From assembly GCA_023228645.1 (NCBI GenBank), contig JALOAT010000051.1, forward strand, positions 1 to 28,709: 28,709 nt of DNA, in the 5' to 3' direction. How positions within the stretch are numbered: the first letter of the stretch is position 1; every line of letters starts with the position of its first letter. Made by a program: the position numbers and the translations under genes. The DNA is from Gammaproteobacteria bacterium (GTDB lineage: Bacteria > Pseudomonadota > Gammaproteobacteria > Thiohalomonadales > Thiohalomonadaceae). Shown one piece after another: positions 6,488 to 13,771 of this stretch. The notes beneath the pieces are model-generated. The model worked only from the letters and a program-made list of their open reading frames with translations, ran no database searches and had not been told where the DNA came from.

Positions 6488-8344
6488 GTGACCACACGCA
6501 TTCTCGCCGTACTGTTCCTGCTCACCACCGGTCCCGTGGCCGCCGATTCTTCCCCCGACATCCCCATCCGCTACACGCATTACCAGATCGATTACCGCCT
6601 GAACGACGATAGCTCCCACGAAGAGACCTACCGCTGGGAGAAGAAGGTGTTGAAAGAGCGCGCCGTCGAGGAGGCAAAAGAGACCTCCATTAGCTACAGC
6701 ACCAGCATCCAGAAAGCCGACGTCATAGAGGCCTTCACCCGCAAAGGCGATGGCCGCCGCATCGACGTTCCCAAGAACAATTTTCAGGTAAAAGTGAACA
6801 AGGGCCGCGACGAGGACGCGCCGGTGTTCTCGGATTACACGACGCTGACCGTCGTATTCCCCGACGTGGCCGTGGGCGACACCCTGGTGCTCGCGTACAA
6901 GATCGTGCAGACCGAGCCCATGTTCCCTCGCCAGTTTTCCGAGTACGCGACATTCCCCCGCGTCTACGCCTTTGACGACGTGCGTATCCGCGTGGATTAC
7001 CCGAATACCCTATGGGCGCAGTACGAGGCGCGGCAGATGAACGAGCGCGTCACGGAGAAGAACGGCCGCAAGATCATCGAATGGACCTACGCCAACCCCA
7101 ATCCCATCAAGAGTGAGCGCCGCGACTTCTCGGTGTACGACAAGGAGAAGGACCCCGGCTACGCGTTTTCAACGTTCCGCTCCTACGCCGAGATCACCGA
7201 AGCCTATGGCGCTCGTGCCACGCCCAAGTCGGCCATTACGGATCGAATCCAAAACCTCGCGGACGAAATTACCGCCGGTAAGACCACGCCGCGTGATCAG
7301 GCCAGGGCGCTGTACGACTGGGTCGCCACCCACATCACCTACGCGGGCAACTGCATCGGCGTAGGCGCAGTGGTGCCGCACGACACGGATTTCATCCTCG
7401 ACAACCGAATGGGCGATTGCAAAGACCACTCGACCCTGTTGCAAGCTCTGCTCGCCGCCAAAGGTATTGAGAGCATCCAGGCTTTGGTAAACGCGGGCAG
7501 CGCGTACAAGCTTCCTAAGATCCCGGTGGTCTCCCACGTGAACCACGTCATCAATTACATACCTGATTTCGATGTCTACGTGGACTCCACCGCGGCGACC
7601 GTTCCCTTCGGCATGCTCCCGTTCCGGGTGGCGGACAAACCCGTGCTGTGGGTCGAAGGCCACCGCGACGGCACGCGCACGCCCGCCACGGCCATCGGCG
7701 ACAACCAGCAGCACATGAAGACCGTGATCAAGCTGCTTGCCGACGGCTCCGCGAGCGGCCAAGCCGAAGTATCACAGAAAGGCATGTTTTCCCTCGACAC
7801 GCGGTCATGGAAGCGCAGGCTCTCCAAGGAAGACGAAGAGAAAGTGGTCGAGAACTGGTTTCGGCGTCAGGGTTGGATCGGCAGCGGCGCCATTGAACTG
7901 GCCGACGCGACCGAACTGCGCGCCGACTATGCCTACAAGGTCCAATTCGACCGCAAGAATTTCGTGCAGCGCCCCGGCGCCGGTGGGTTCCACATTGAGC
8001 CGGTCATCTTCAGCGACGCTCCCATCATGCGCTTCGCCTACGCTGCCGTGGAGCCTGTCGAGAGCACGGAAATCGCGTGCTCCAGCGGCAGCTCCACCGA
8101 AGAATACGTGTATGAATTCCCCGACGACATAAAGATCCTCGCCATCCCCGACGACCTCACCATCGCTGATGCCGCGCTCTCCTACAGCGCCCGCTACCAG
8201 CTCAAGGGCAACACACTCACCGTAAAGCGAGTGTTCGAGGACCGCACCAAAGGCAACGTGTGCTCACCGGAGTCGACGAAGGCGTATCAGGCGTTTGCGA
8301 AAAAGGTGATGGCAGATGTTAAGGCGCAGGTGGTTTATAAGTGA
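6488..8344 (+). CDS. Exported DUF3857/transglutaminase-like protein
   Basis: A 618-residue protein from a GTG start. The first 20 residues (TTRILAVLFLLTTGPVAA) form a signal peptide, so it is probably periplasmic. The N-terminal half is a beta-rich DUF3857 domain. Residues about 275-370 form a transglutaminase-like papain fold with C311 in GDCKDHSTLL, H353 in HVNHVINYIP and D366 in VYVDSTA, a complete Cys-His-Asp triad. The C-terminal 240 residues are a second beta-rich region typical of the family. Bacterial members are thought to act on proteins or peptides at the cell surface, but no substrate is known to me. It is transcribed away from the methylase. It ends just before a hairpin repeat and gene debris. 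Confidence 0.88.
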   Translation: MTTRILAVLFLLTTGPVAADSSPDIPIRYTHYQIDYRLNDDSSHEETYRWEKKVLKERAVEEAKETSISYSTSIQKADVIEAFTRKGDGRRIDVPKNNFQVKVNKGRDEDAPVFSDYTTLTVVFPDVAVGDTLVLAYKIVQTEPMFPRQFSEYATFPRVYAFDDVRIRVDYPNTLWAQYEARQMNERVTEKNGRKIIEWTYANPNPIKSERRDFSVYDKEKDPGYAFSTFRSYAEITEAYGARATPKSAITDRIQNLADEITAGKTTPRDQARALYDWVATHITYAGNCIGVGAVVPHDTDFILDNRMGDCKDHSTLLQALLAAKGIESIQALVNAGSAYKLPKIPVVSHVNHVINYIPDFDVYVDSTAATVPFGMLPFRVADKPVLWVEGHRDGTRTPATAIGDNQQHMKTVIKLLADGSASGQAEVSQKGMFSLDTRSWKRRLSKEDEEKVVENWFRRQGWIGSGAIELADATELRADYAYKVQFDRKNFVQRPGAGGFHIEPVIFSDAPIMRFAYAAVEPVESTEIACSSGSSTEEYVYEFPDDIKILAIPDDLTIADAALSYSARYQLKGNTLTVKRVFEDRTKGNVCSPESTKAYQAFAKKVMADVKAQVVYK

Positions 8345-8360
8345 GGCTCCTCCGCCGAAT

Positions 8361-8432
8361 TAGCTAAAGGGTAGCTAAAGGGGACAGATTTATTTTCTGG
8401 TTTAAATCAGCGCTGAGAAATAGCTCTGTCCC
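8361..8432. repeat. Tandem decamer plus imperfect inverted repeat behind the DUF3857 gene
   Basis: TAGCTAAAGG occurs at 8361-8370 and again at 8372-8381. It is followed by GGGGACAGATTTATTT at 8380-8395, whose imperfect complement AAATAGCTCTGTCCC lies at 8418-8432. The GGGGACAG core also occurs at 1891-1898, and a related stretch lies at 10305-10311. Such stretches are often seen near REP-associated transposases. The hairpin could also terminate the DUF3857 transcript, but no T-run follows. Confidence 0.5.
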
Positions 8433-8465
8433 TGAGGGGCCCCCGCGAATCTCTCCTTTAGTCGG

Positions 8466-8610
8466 TCAAAAAGCATGGGCTTCTCGCAGCGATATTCGCG
8501 CCTGACGAAGGTCCTCAGTGGTGACGTGCAAGCCTCCTCCGCGGGCGATGCGCATGCCGAGGTAAACGGAGGAGAGCACGAGTCGATCGGTAACGGTGTT
8601 GGCTTGGTAG
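8466..8610 (-). pseudogene. Unrecognised coding fragment continuing the RhuM debris in another frame
   Basis: On the minus strand a stop-free stretch reads RYQANTVTDRLVLSSVYLG, then RIARGGGLHVTTEDLRQA, and ends in a TGA at 8466-8468. It has protein-like composition but no start codon of its own. It continues where the RhuM-like frame breaks, shifted by one base. I do not recognise it. It may be the remnant of a second gene fused to the fragment by deletion. Confidence 0.35.
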
Positions 8611-8793
8611 CGCCCACTGGCGAAGCTGGGTGCCGCGGGTGGAGCGCACGCGGTAGCCGACGGCGAGGATCATCTCCAGGTTGTAGTGGTCGACGAGGCG
8701 CTTGACCCGCCGACCGCCCTCGCTTTGAACTATTAAGTATTTCTTAACAGTTGCCTCAGGCCGCAGCTCCTCGTCTTCGTAAATGGCTGATAT
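8611..8793 (-). pseudogene. RhuM-family (COG3943-like) gene fragment (copy 2)
   Basis: Sixty-one stop-free codons on the minus strand include AIYEDEELRPEATVKKY, LIVQSEGGRRVKRLVDHYNL and EMILAVGYRVRSTRGTQLRQ followed by WA. This is the conserved middle of RhuM-type proteins, with the hallmarks HYNLxxIxxVGYRV and RGTQxRxWA. There is no start. After QWA the frame is lost, so both ends are missing. RhuM proteins are common on islands beside restriction-modification genes. The segment at 8719-8755 is nearly identical to 3601-3637. Confidence 0.75.
8719..8755 (+). repeat. 37-bp direct repeat, copy 2 (partner at 3601-3637)
   Basis: This copy differs from 3601-3637 at two positions (TATTT against TACCT in the middle) and has the same orientation. 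It is embedded in the RhuM-like fragment at 8611-8793. The copies are 5.1 kb apart, so recombination between them would remove the restriction-modification and DUF3857 genes together. Confidence 0.85.
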
Positions 8794-8952
8794 ATGGGCC
8801 GCTGGCGCTCGTGGGGCAGCTGAACGAGACGCGCGACATTCATATCGAGGTCTTTGCGTATCGCGAATAAGCGATAGGTGGTGTCGGCGCGCATTTGAAT
8901 ACCGTGATACTTTCCGCCCACGCTCGGCCCAAGAATCAAGTGATCCACTCTA

Positions 8953-9642
8953 TCAGTCTCCCGTCGGCGTGATGCAGTACTCGTACACAGAGCCGTCGGC
9001 GTGGAGCGTCTCCGCCAGTCGCGATACGCTCTTGCAATCGCTAGAGCGAAGCACCATCCCATGCCGGCGAACCCGCTCTTCTCCGTCGAGGCGGTAGCTA
9101 AGGTTGGCAATGCTGAACCCATGGTTCTCGATCAGGGTCCGCAGTGAGCTTTCCGTGATCTCGGAACCGGGCTTGAAGCGGATCTCGAAGTGGTAGTACG
9201 CCTGTGCCGGCATGCGCGATTCGATCCAGCGAAACACCGACAACATGACCAGGGTGAGCGCAACCGACATGACGAGAGGGAAATAGAAGCCGATTCCCGC
9301 GAGAATGCCGATGGCCGCCGTTATCCAGATGGATGCCGCTGTCGTGAGCCCCCGAACCGACAGCCCTTCCTTCATGATCACGCCGGCACCCAGAAAACCT
9401 ATGCCGGTCATGATGCCTTGCGCCATGCGCGTGGGATCGAGCCGAATGGACTCGACCGCGCCACGGACCCAGTGCGCTTCGTAGACGGTGACCAGCATCA
9501 ACAGACTGGACGCGGTGCAGACCAGGGCATGGGTACGAAAGCCCGCGGGCCGCCCATGGTAGGACCGCTCATACCCGATCAATGCCCCCGCGAGCAGCGC
9601 GGCAAACAATCGCAGAAGCATTTCCAAGTCGTCAGGGGTCAT
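8953..9642 (-). CDS. MgtC/SapB-family membrane protein
   Basis: A 229-residue protein. The N-terminal 145 residues carry four or five membrane helices with MgtC hallmarks: GALIGYERSYHGRPAGFRTHALVC near 19-42, GIMTGIGFLGAGVIMKEG near 76-93, and GLTTAASIWITAAIGILAGIG near 98-118. The C-terminal 80 residues form a soluble ACT-like domain. MgtC relatives aid survival at low magnesium and modulate the F-type ATP synthase in pathogens. In environmental bacteria the role is unclear. A GAGGAG Shine-Dalgarno lies 5-8 bases before the ATG. It sits between two stretches of gene debris but is intact itself. Confidence 0.92.
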   Translation of the reverse strand: MTPDDLEMLLRLFAALLAGALIGYERSYHGRPAGFRTHALVCTASSLLMLVTVYEAHWVRGAVESIRLDPTRMAQGIMTGIGFLGAGVIMKEGLSVRGLTTAASIWITAAIGILAGIGFYFPLVMSVALTLVMLSVFRWIESRMPAQAYYHFEIRFKPGSEITESSLRTLIENHGFSIANLSYRLDGEERVRRHGMVLRSSDCKSVSRLAETLHADGSVYEYCITPTGD

Positions 9643-9788
9643 ACACGTCTCCTCATGCGGTGCTCAGTTGGCTCGGCACAGCGCTGGTGCGCCAGGAGAT
9701 GTACCCCGGCTTGCGGCGGGCACTCATCGGAAAAGCAACATGAGTAGACTTCGCCCGGACTCCACACGGTCCGCGTTTTCTCCCCTGC

Positions 9789-9968
9789 CTATTTCTTTGG
9801 CTCCGGCTCGTGCTTGCGCCGCTGCGGTCCGCCGGGGCGGTTCTTCGCCTCGTTGCTGAAGACGAAACGCCCGAACAGCACGCATCCCTTCATTCCCGGA
9901 TCGCACGGAATATTGTTCACTCGTTGGCACTTGCCGTCGATCTCGTGCGGACAACCCCAACCACCCAT
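9789..9968 (-). CDS. Small four-cysteine protein, 59 residues, function unknown
   Basis: An ATG at 9968 opens a 59-codon frame ending in TAG at 9789-9791, preceded by a GAGGA Shine-Dalgarno five bases upstream. The protein begins MGGWGCPHEIDGKCQRVNNI and has cysteines at 6, 14, 22 and 29 (spacing C-x7-C-x7-C-x6-C). A GCVLFGRFVFS segment and a basic, proline-rich tail (GPQRRKHEPEPKK) follow. Regular cysteine spacing with Gly/Pro turns suggests a zinc- or iron-sulfur-binding knot. I recall similar unnamed small proteins from sulfur-oxidising proteobacteria, without a known function. It has no signal peptide, so it is probably cytoplasmic. It is upstream of, and in line with, mgtC but 147 bases away. 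Confidence 0.7.
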   Translation of the reverse strand: MGGWGCPHEIDGKCQRVNNIPCDPGMKGCVLFGRFVFSNEAKNRPGGPQRRKHEPEPKK

Positions 9969-10181
9969 CGATGTCCTCGCTTTGGTTAGTTGCTGAAATA
10001 CGGTAAGGCCATGCGCGACAGCCTAGCGTACGCCAACTGTCTTTGCGCCAGGCTACGGGGTCTTGGCTTTGCCTTCTTCAGAGCAGCTGTGTCACTTCTT
10101 TGCTCTTGCTGGCAAGAGGAAAGTGTCCCCGTCCAGCGTTACTCAGCAGGGCGGAAGGGTCACGCCAAATCCGTAACACCA

Positions 10182-10295
10182 TCACCCAAGCCGTGCCGCC
10201 TCCGCTGCAACATGCCCCGCCGATGCTGTAACGAACGTCTTGAGGTCCGTCATGGAAGAGAGCGTTGAAAACTCACCCGTGTCCACGCCTCCCGC
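10182..10295 (-). pseudogene. C-terminal remnant of a second PaeR7I-like restriction endonuclease
   Basis: The minus strand encodes VDTGEFSTLSSMTDLKTFVT, then ASAGHVAAEAARLG and a TGA at 10182-10184. Compared with the last 36 residues of the intact endonuclease ending at 3676, 29 are identical and the frame is preserved. Similarity continues roughly 35 bases past the stop. Upstream it breaks off at about 10296, where a CCGGGGCCAGTTTAC stretch like that at 1889-1903 begins. The rest of the gene and its methylase are absent. Confidence 0.85.
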
Positions 10296-10407
10296 CCGAG
10301 TTCCGGGGCCAGTTTACTCATAGCCATTTGCGAGATCAGAACCGGTCATCTGGATACCAACCCTTCGATTGCCACGTGTCACTCAGCCCTATTCACCCGA
10401 GGCGGCT

Positions 10408-11679
10408 CTACTCCACCCTTGGGGGCGCCGTTCCAGTCACGGTCATTTTCTTGCCCACACGATCCAGGTCGAGGGTGATTTCGGCGCCCGGGTCGGTCCG
10501 GCCCATCATCCAGTTCAGGTGGCGATGGTCACGAATCGCTTCGCCGTTCCATGAACGCAGCACGTCGCCCACGCGCATGCCCAGGCGTTCGGCGGCCGAT
10601 CCTTCATCGATTTCGTTCACCACGACGCCTTCCCGGCGATTGCCAAATCCCACGCCCCAGCGCACGGGTTGCGGATGGCCGTAGCTGTCGAAGGCCAGGT
10701 CGCGAAAGGCGTAATGATAGGGGTGGCGCTTGGTGTAGAAGCGCCAGGCATTGTTGCGCCCGAAGCGGATGACGTACGCCATGGTGACGAGGTCGAGCCG
10801 CCACAGTCCGTCGTCGCCCCGTCGCAGGAACCAGGGCGAACACTGGCGCTGCGCCAGCGGGTAGCGGATGACCGCGAGGCCGCCGTCCGCGCTTAGGCGC
10901 GCGGGTTCGGCGGTGCAATCACGGAATGCGCGCACGGTGTTGTCCATCTGCGCTGCGGTGAGCACTTGCTGCGCGAGGTAGGCGCGGGCTTCCGGCGTGT
11001 AGATATCCAACGCCGGACTGCCGTTGCGGTTGGCCAGTGCCGTGAAATAGGCGCTCAGCGTCCCTTGCGGTGTGGCTTCGGCGGCAACCTCGGGGCCTGC
11101 GCGGAAGCTTTCGTCGCGACCGGCGTGGAGGCGTGCGCCAGCGGTAGCTCCAGCTCCCGTCGAGGCCGCCGCCCATGCCTCGTCACCGAAACCCGCGTTG
11201 GCCCGGGCGTTCTGTGCCCGGGTGATGATCATCTCGCTCGTGGCCAGGATGCCGTCTGCCACCCTTCCGGCGGCAAAGAACGGCGTCATCTGCCGCTGCT
11301 CCAGGTAGGCAACGAAGGCATCGGGATACACGCCTTCGAGGCCGGGGCCGACTTCCATGCGCACGCGGTTCTGCTCGGCGTTGATCACCAGGAGCAAACC
11401 GCGGCCGGCGGTGCTTGCACCGCCGACTTTCGATGCTTCGAAGGCGCGCCATGCGTATTCATTGATGTCTTCGTTGTTTCGGGTAGTGATCACCCGATAA
11501 TCGATGTCATGGTCGCGCAGAAGAAGTCGGAGGTAATCATCGAGTCGTGCGTGTTGACGCTCCGTCATCAACGCAGCCTCGTCCACCACGCGCACGTCGG
11601 CCTTTTCCGCTATGTACAGGTAGCCAGCCGCGGCCGTGGCGAGGACGGCGAGGGCCGTAAGCCAAAGTCCCTTAGTCAT
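10408..11679 (-). CDS. Membrane-anchored TPM-domain protein with C-terminal PDZ domain
   Basis: A 423-residue protein starting with ATG at 11679, which overlaps the lemA stop (ATGACTAA). Residues 5-23 form a signal anchor. Residues about 30-155 are a TPM domain (LMTERQHARLDDYLRLLL, then RGLLLVINAEQNRVRMEVGPGLEG and the closing PFFAAGRVADGI). A linker follows, then an unassigned region at about 200-320 that may be an accessory fold. Residues 340-415 form a PDZ domain (NEIDEGSAAERLGMRVGDVL). TPM proteins of this type occur beside LemA and probably act at the membrane or in envelope homeostasis. Some TPM domains have phosphatase activity. The added PDZ suggests peptide or C-terminus binding in the periplasm. 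It is the last gene of the apparent soxX-soxA-lemA operon. Confidence 0.85.
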   Translation of the reverse strand: MTKGLWLTALAVLATAAAGYLYIAEKADVRVVDEAALMTERQHARLDDYLRLLLRDHDIDYRVITTRNNEDINEYAWRAFEASKVGGASTAGRGLLLVINAEQNRVRMEVGPGLEGVYPDAFVAYLEQRQMTPFFAAGRVADGILATSEMIITRAQNARANAGFGDEAWAAASTGAGATAGARLHAGRDESFRAGPEVAAEATPQGTLSAYFTALANRNGSPALDIYTPEARAYLAQQVLTAAQMDNTVRAFRDCTAEPARLSADGGLAVIRYPLAQRQCSPWFLRRGDDGLWRLDLVTMAYVIRFGRNNAWRFYTKRHPYHYAFRDLAFDSYGHPQPVRWGVGFGNRREGVVVNEIDEGSAAERLGMRVGDVLRSWNGEAIRDHRHLNWMMGRTDPGAEITLDLDRVGKKMTVTGTAPPRVE

Positions 11680-12328
11680 CGAACCCGAGCTCCCTCGCCT
11701 GCGCCGTACCGCTGTCGGCCTGGAAGTAGGCCTTGCGCTCCAGCCCTTCCTCGCGTGCAACGAGGCTCGACGGCAGGGTGCGCAGGGCGCGGTTGTAATC
11801 CTGGACGGCTTCGTTGAAGCGCATCCGTGCCACATTGATGCGATTCTCGGTTCCCTCCAGTTGGGCCTGCAGGGCCAGGAACTGATCGCTCGCCTGCAGA
11901 TTCGGGTAGTTCTCCGCGAGTGCGATGACGCGCGTGAGATCACTGTGAAGACGCCCCTGGGCCGCGTTGATGGCTGCGAGTTCTGCGTCGGTGGCGGGCA
12001 CCTGGGCGGCGTGGTTTTCCATGACCGCTCCGGCCTCGCGGCGCGCCGTTTCCAGCTCGCGCAATGCCGCCTCCAGGGATGACATCGCTGCACTGCGCTG
12101 TCCGGTTACGGCGGACAGGGTTTCCCGTTCGTGTTGCAGATAGCGTGACAAGGACTCGACCAGGCGCGGGATCAGGTCGGCGCGTCTTTGGAAGTTGCTT
12201 TGTACCTGCGCCCAGTCTTTCAGCACGCGCTCCTCGCGATCGACCAGATCGTTGTGCAACACGACCCAGGCAACAACCGGGCCAACCAGTATCAGGACTA
12301 CAGCAGTGATAAGTACGAACGGCCGCAT
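11672..12328 (-). CDS. lemA: LemA-family membrane protein
   Basis: A 218-residue protein with an N-terminal membrane helix (residues 4-23) followed by a long helical-bundle domain carrying the LemA signature VLKDWAQVQSNFQRRADLIP and LVESLSRYLQHE. It ends near the usual conserved tyrosine-rich part (YNRALRTLPSSLVA, then KAYFQAD). The ATG at 12328 is chosen because an AAGGAG Shine-Dalgarno lies at 12340-12345 and the membrane helix starts at once. A longer frame upstream has no site and reads as random sequence. LemA is typically a cytoplasmic-membrane protein co-encoded with TPM proteins, as here, where its stop overlaps the next ATG. It follows soxA by 121 bases with no terminator seen. Confidence 0.9.
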   Translation of the reverse strand: MRPFVLITAVVLILVGPVVAWVVLHNDLVDREERVLKDWAQVQSNFQRRADLIPRLVESLSRYLQHERETLSAVTGQRSAAMSSLEAALRELETARREAGAVMENHAAQVPATDAELAAINAAQGRLHSDLTRVIALAENYPNLQASDQFLALQAQLEGTENRINVARMRFNEAVQDYNRALRTLPSSLVAREEGLERKAYFQADSGTAQARELGFDD

Positions 12329-12449
12329 GACTTCACTATCTCCTTGTGTAGAACTCGGTGCTTTGGCGGCGACAGCATGCAGGCCGGCGCCAACCGATCG
12401 CCCGCGTGCCCGTGCCCACTGTTTCGGTATATGCGCGCGGCCTTGGCCG

Positions 12450-13217
12450 TCACCTCCGGATCCCCGGCGTCTCAATGGGCAGCCCATTGCCGCGTGCGTT
12501 CATGTACACCTCGAGGTTGATGTACTCCTCGGAGCCGGGCTGGAACGGCATGGCCCGCAAGGTGGCGAAGCAGTCGCGCAGTTTGCGGTGCAGGCTGCTG
12601 ATGTCCTGGGTGAGCAGGCGGTGGGTGGGGAAGGCGTTGGTCTGCGCCTGGTTGAGCAATTGGTCGCGCAGCATGGCGCCGGTGTATTGCTCGTGGCAGT
12701 GGCTGCAGGCCATCTGCAATTGGCCGATGCGGGTGCGAAACAGGCGCTCGCCTTCCTTGTAGTAGGGCTGCATGGGCCCGCTCACGTCCACCTTCACCGG
12801 TTCGCCGCGGGCGCGGTGGCGGACGAAGGTTTCGAGCGCCACCAGCGACGGGTCGTCGTAGGTGAGCGGAAATTCGTTCATGCGCTCTTCGCGGCATAGG
12901 TCGATCTGTTTCTGCAGGGTGACCGGGCCGTTGAGCTTCGGGCTGAACACGGGATAGCGGGCGATGCGCGCCGGGCGGAGTTGCTCGCCGTCGGCACCGT
13001 GGCAGGTGGCGCACGAGGTGCCGTCGTCACCCGGCGCGTTGAACAGCTCGCGGCCCAGGTCCACGGTGAACATGCCCGGGTTTTCGAAGGGATCGTCCTG
13101 CATGGCCTGGAATTCCGGCGGCAGGAAGTCGTAGCCGGAGCGCGGTTCCACGGCGCCCGCCGCCGTCGCAAACAGCAACGCCGCCATGAAGGCGGAAAGG
13201 TGCAAGTACCGCGTCAT
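12450..13217 (-). CDS. soxA: Sulfur-oxidation c-type cytochrome SoxA, dihaem type
   Basis: A 255-residue protein with a signal peptide (residues 1-22, cleaving after AGA). It has two haem-c motifs, CATCH at 69-73 and CSHCH at 171-175. C108 (LCREER) is likely the distal ligand of the first haem. C216 (LRDCFATLR) is the active-site cysteine that becomes a persulfide on the second haem in characterised SoxXA. This is the complete dihaem layout. With SoxX it forms the periplasmic enzyme that couples thiosulfate to the swinging-arm cysteine of SoxYZ with release of two electrons. The ATG overlaps the soxX TGA in ATGA, so the subunits are translationally coupled. SoxYZ, SoxB and SoxCD must lie elsewhere. 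Confidence 0.95.
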   Translation of the reverse strand: MTRYLHLSAFMAALLFATAAGAVEPRSGYDFLPPEFQAMQDDPFENPGMFTVDLGRELFNAPGDDGTSCATCHGADGEQLRPARIARYPVFSPKLNGPVTLQKQIDLCREERMNEFPLTYDDPSLVALETFVRHRARGEPVKVDVSGPMQPYYKEGERLFRTRIGQLQMACSHCHEQYTGAMLRDQLLNQAQTNAFPTHRLLTQDISSLHRKLRDCFATLRAMPFQPGSEEYINLEVYMNARGNGLPIETPGIRR

Positions 13218-13657
13218 TTCAGGGTCGTCAGGTAGGCCACCACGTCCTCCAGTTCCTGCGCGGTGAGAATGGTGGTTGCCGCATCGGGCCGGGGCCGGTA
13301 AAGCGCCTCCGGGTGCAGATAGAAGGCCGGCATGATGGTGGCCGGATTGAGCTGTTTCTCGTCCACCACGCGCAGGCGCAATTGCCCCGCGCTGAGGCGC
13401 GCGCCTACGCCCATGAGGGGCGGGCCGATGGTGCCGTGGCTCGGCTGTTCGGGGATGGGCAGGTGGTGGCAGGCCAGGCAATTGCCCTTGTCACGGGCGA
13501 TGACCAGCTCACGGCCGCGCGCGGCGTCGCCGCGCAGGCCGCCCAGCGGCTCCTCGATAGCGGAATCCGTTACCCGCCACGGCAGGTAGTCGGCGGCGCA
13601 GGCGGGGGCGGCGGCGAGCAGGCTCGCGCACAAGACAGGCCCGAGTCGCGCATCCAT
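13214..13657 (-). CDS. soxX: Sulfur-oxidation c-type cytochrome SoxX, monohaem
   Basis: A 147-residue protein with a signal peptide ending AACA-CAA near residue 21 and one haem-c motif, CLACH at 60-64 within KGNCLACHHLP. GTIGPPLMGVG follows at 75-85. M109 in TIMPAFY is the distal methionine ligand. This is the usual SoxX design, carrying electrons away from SoxA to a soluble cytochrome c. It is the first gene of the operon. The 114 bases to the divergent permease gene must hold its promoter, though no clear -35/-10 pair was assigned. Length and motif order are normal for the family. Confidence 0.95.
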   Translation of the reverse strand: MDARLGPVLCASLLAAAPACAADYLPWRVTDSAIEEPLGGLRGDAARGRELVIARDKGNCLACHHLPIPEQPSHGTIGPPLMGVGARLSAGQLRLRVVDEKQLNPATIMPAFYLHPEALYRPRPDAATTILTAQELEDVVAYLTTLK

Positions 13658-13771
13658 GGCAGCAACCTTCGTTAGGGGACGCGTTCGATGCTAGCCGAGC
13701 ACGGCGGCGGTGCCAAGCGCGGGCCGCAGCACGCCTGCAATCACCGCGGCTCATGGATTTGGTGGCAGGAT

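Noticed and set aside
8733..9122. 129-codon minus-strand frame overlapping the mgtC 3' end
   Set aside because: Its first half is a shadow of mgtC and its last part a shadow of the RhuM debris. The central segment GGKYHGIQMRADTTYRLFAI looks protein-like, but I cannot tie it to a family.
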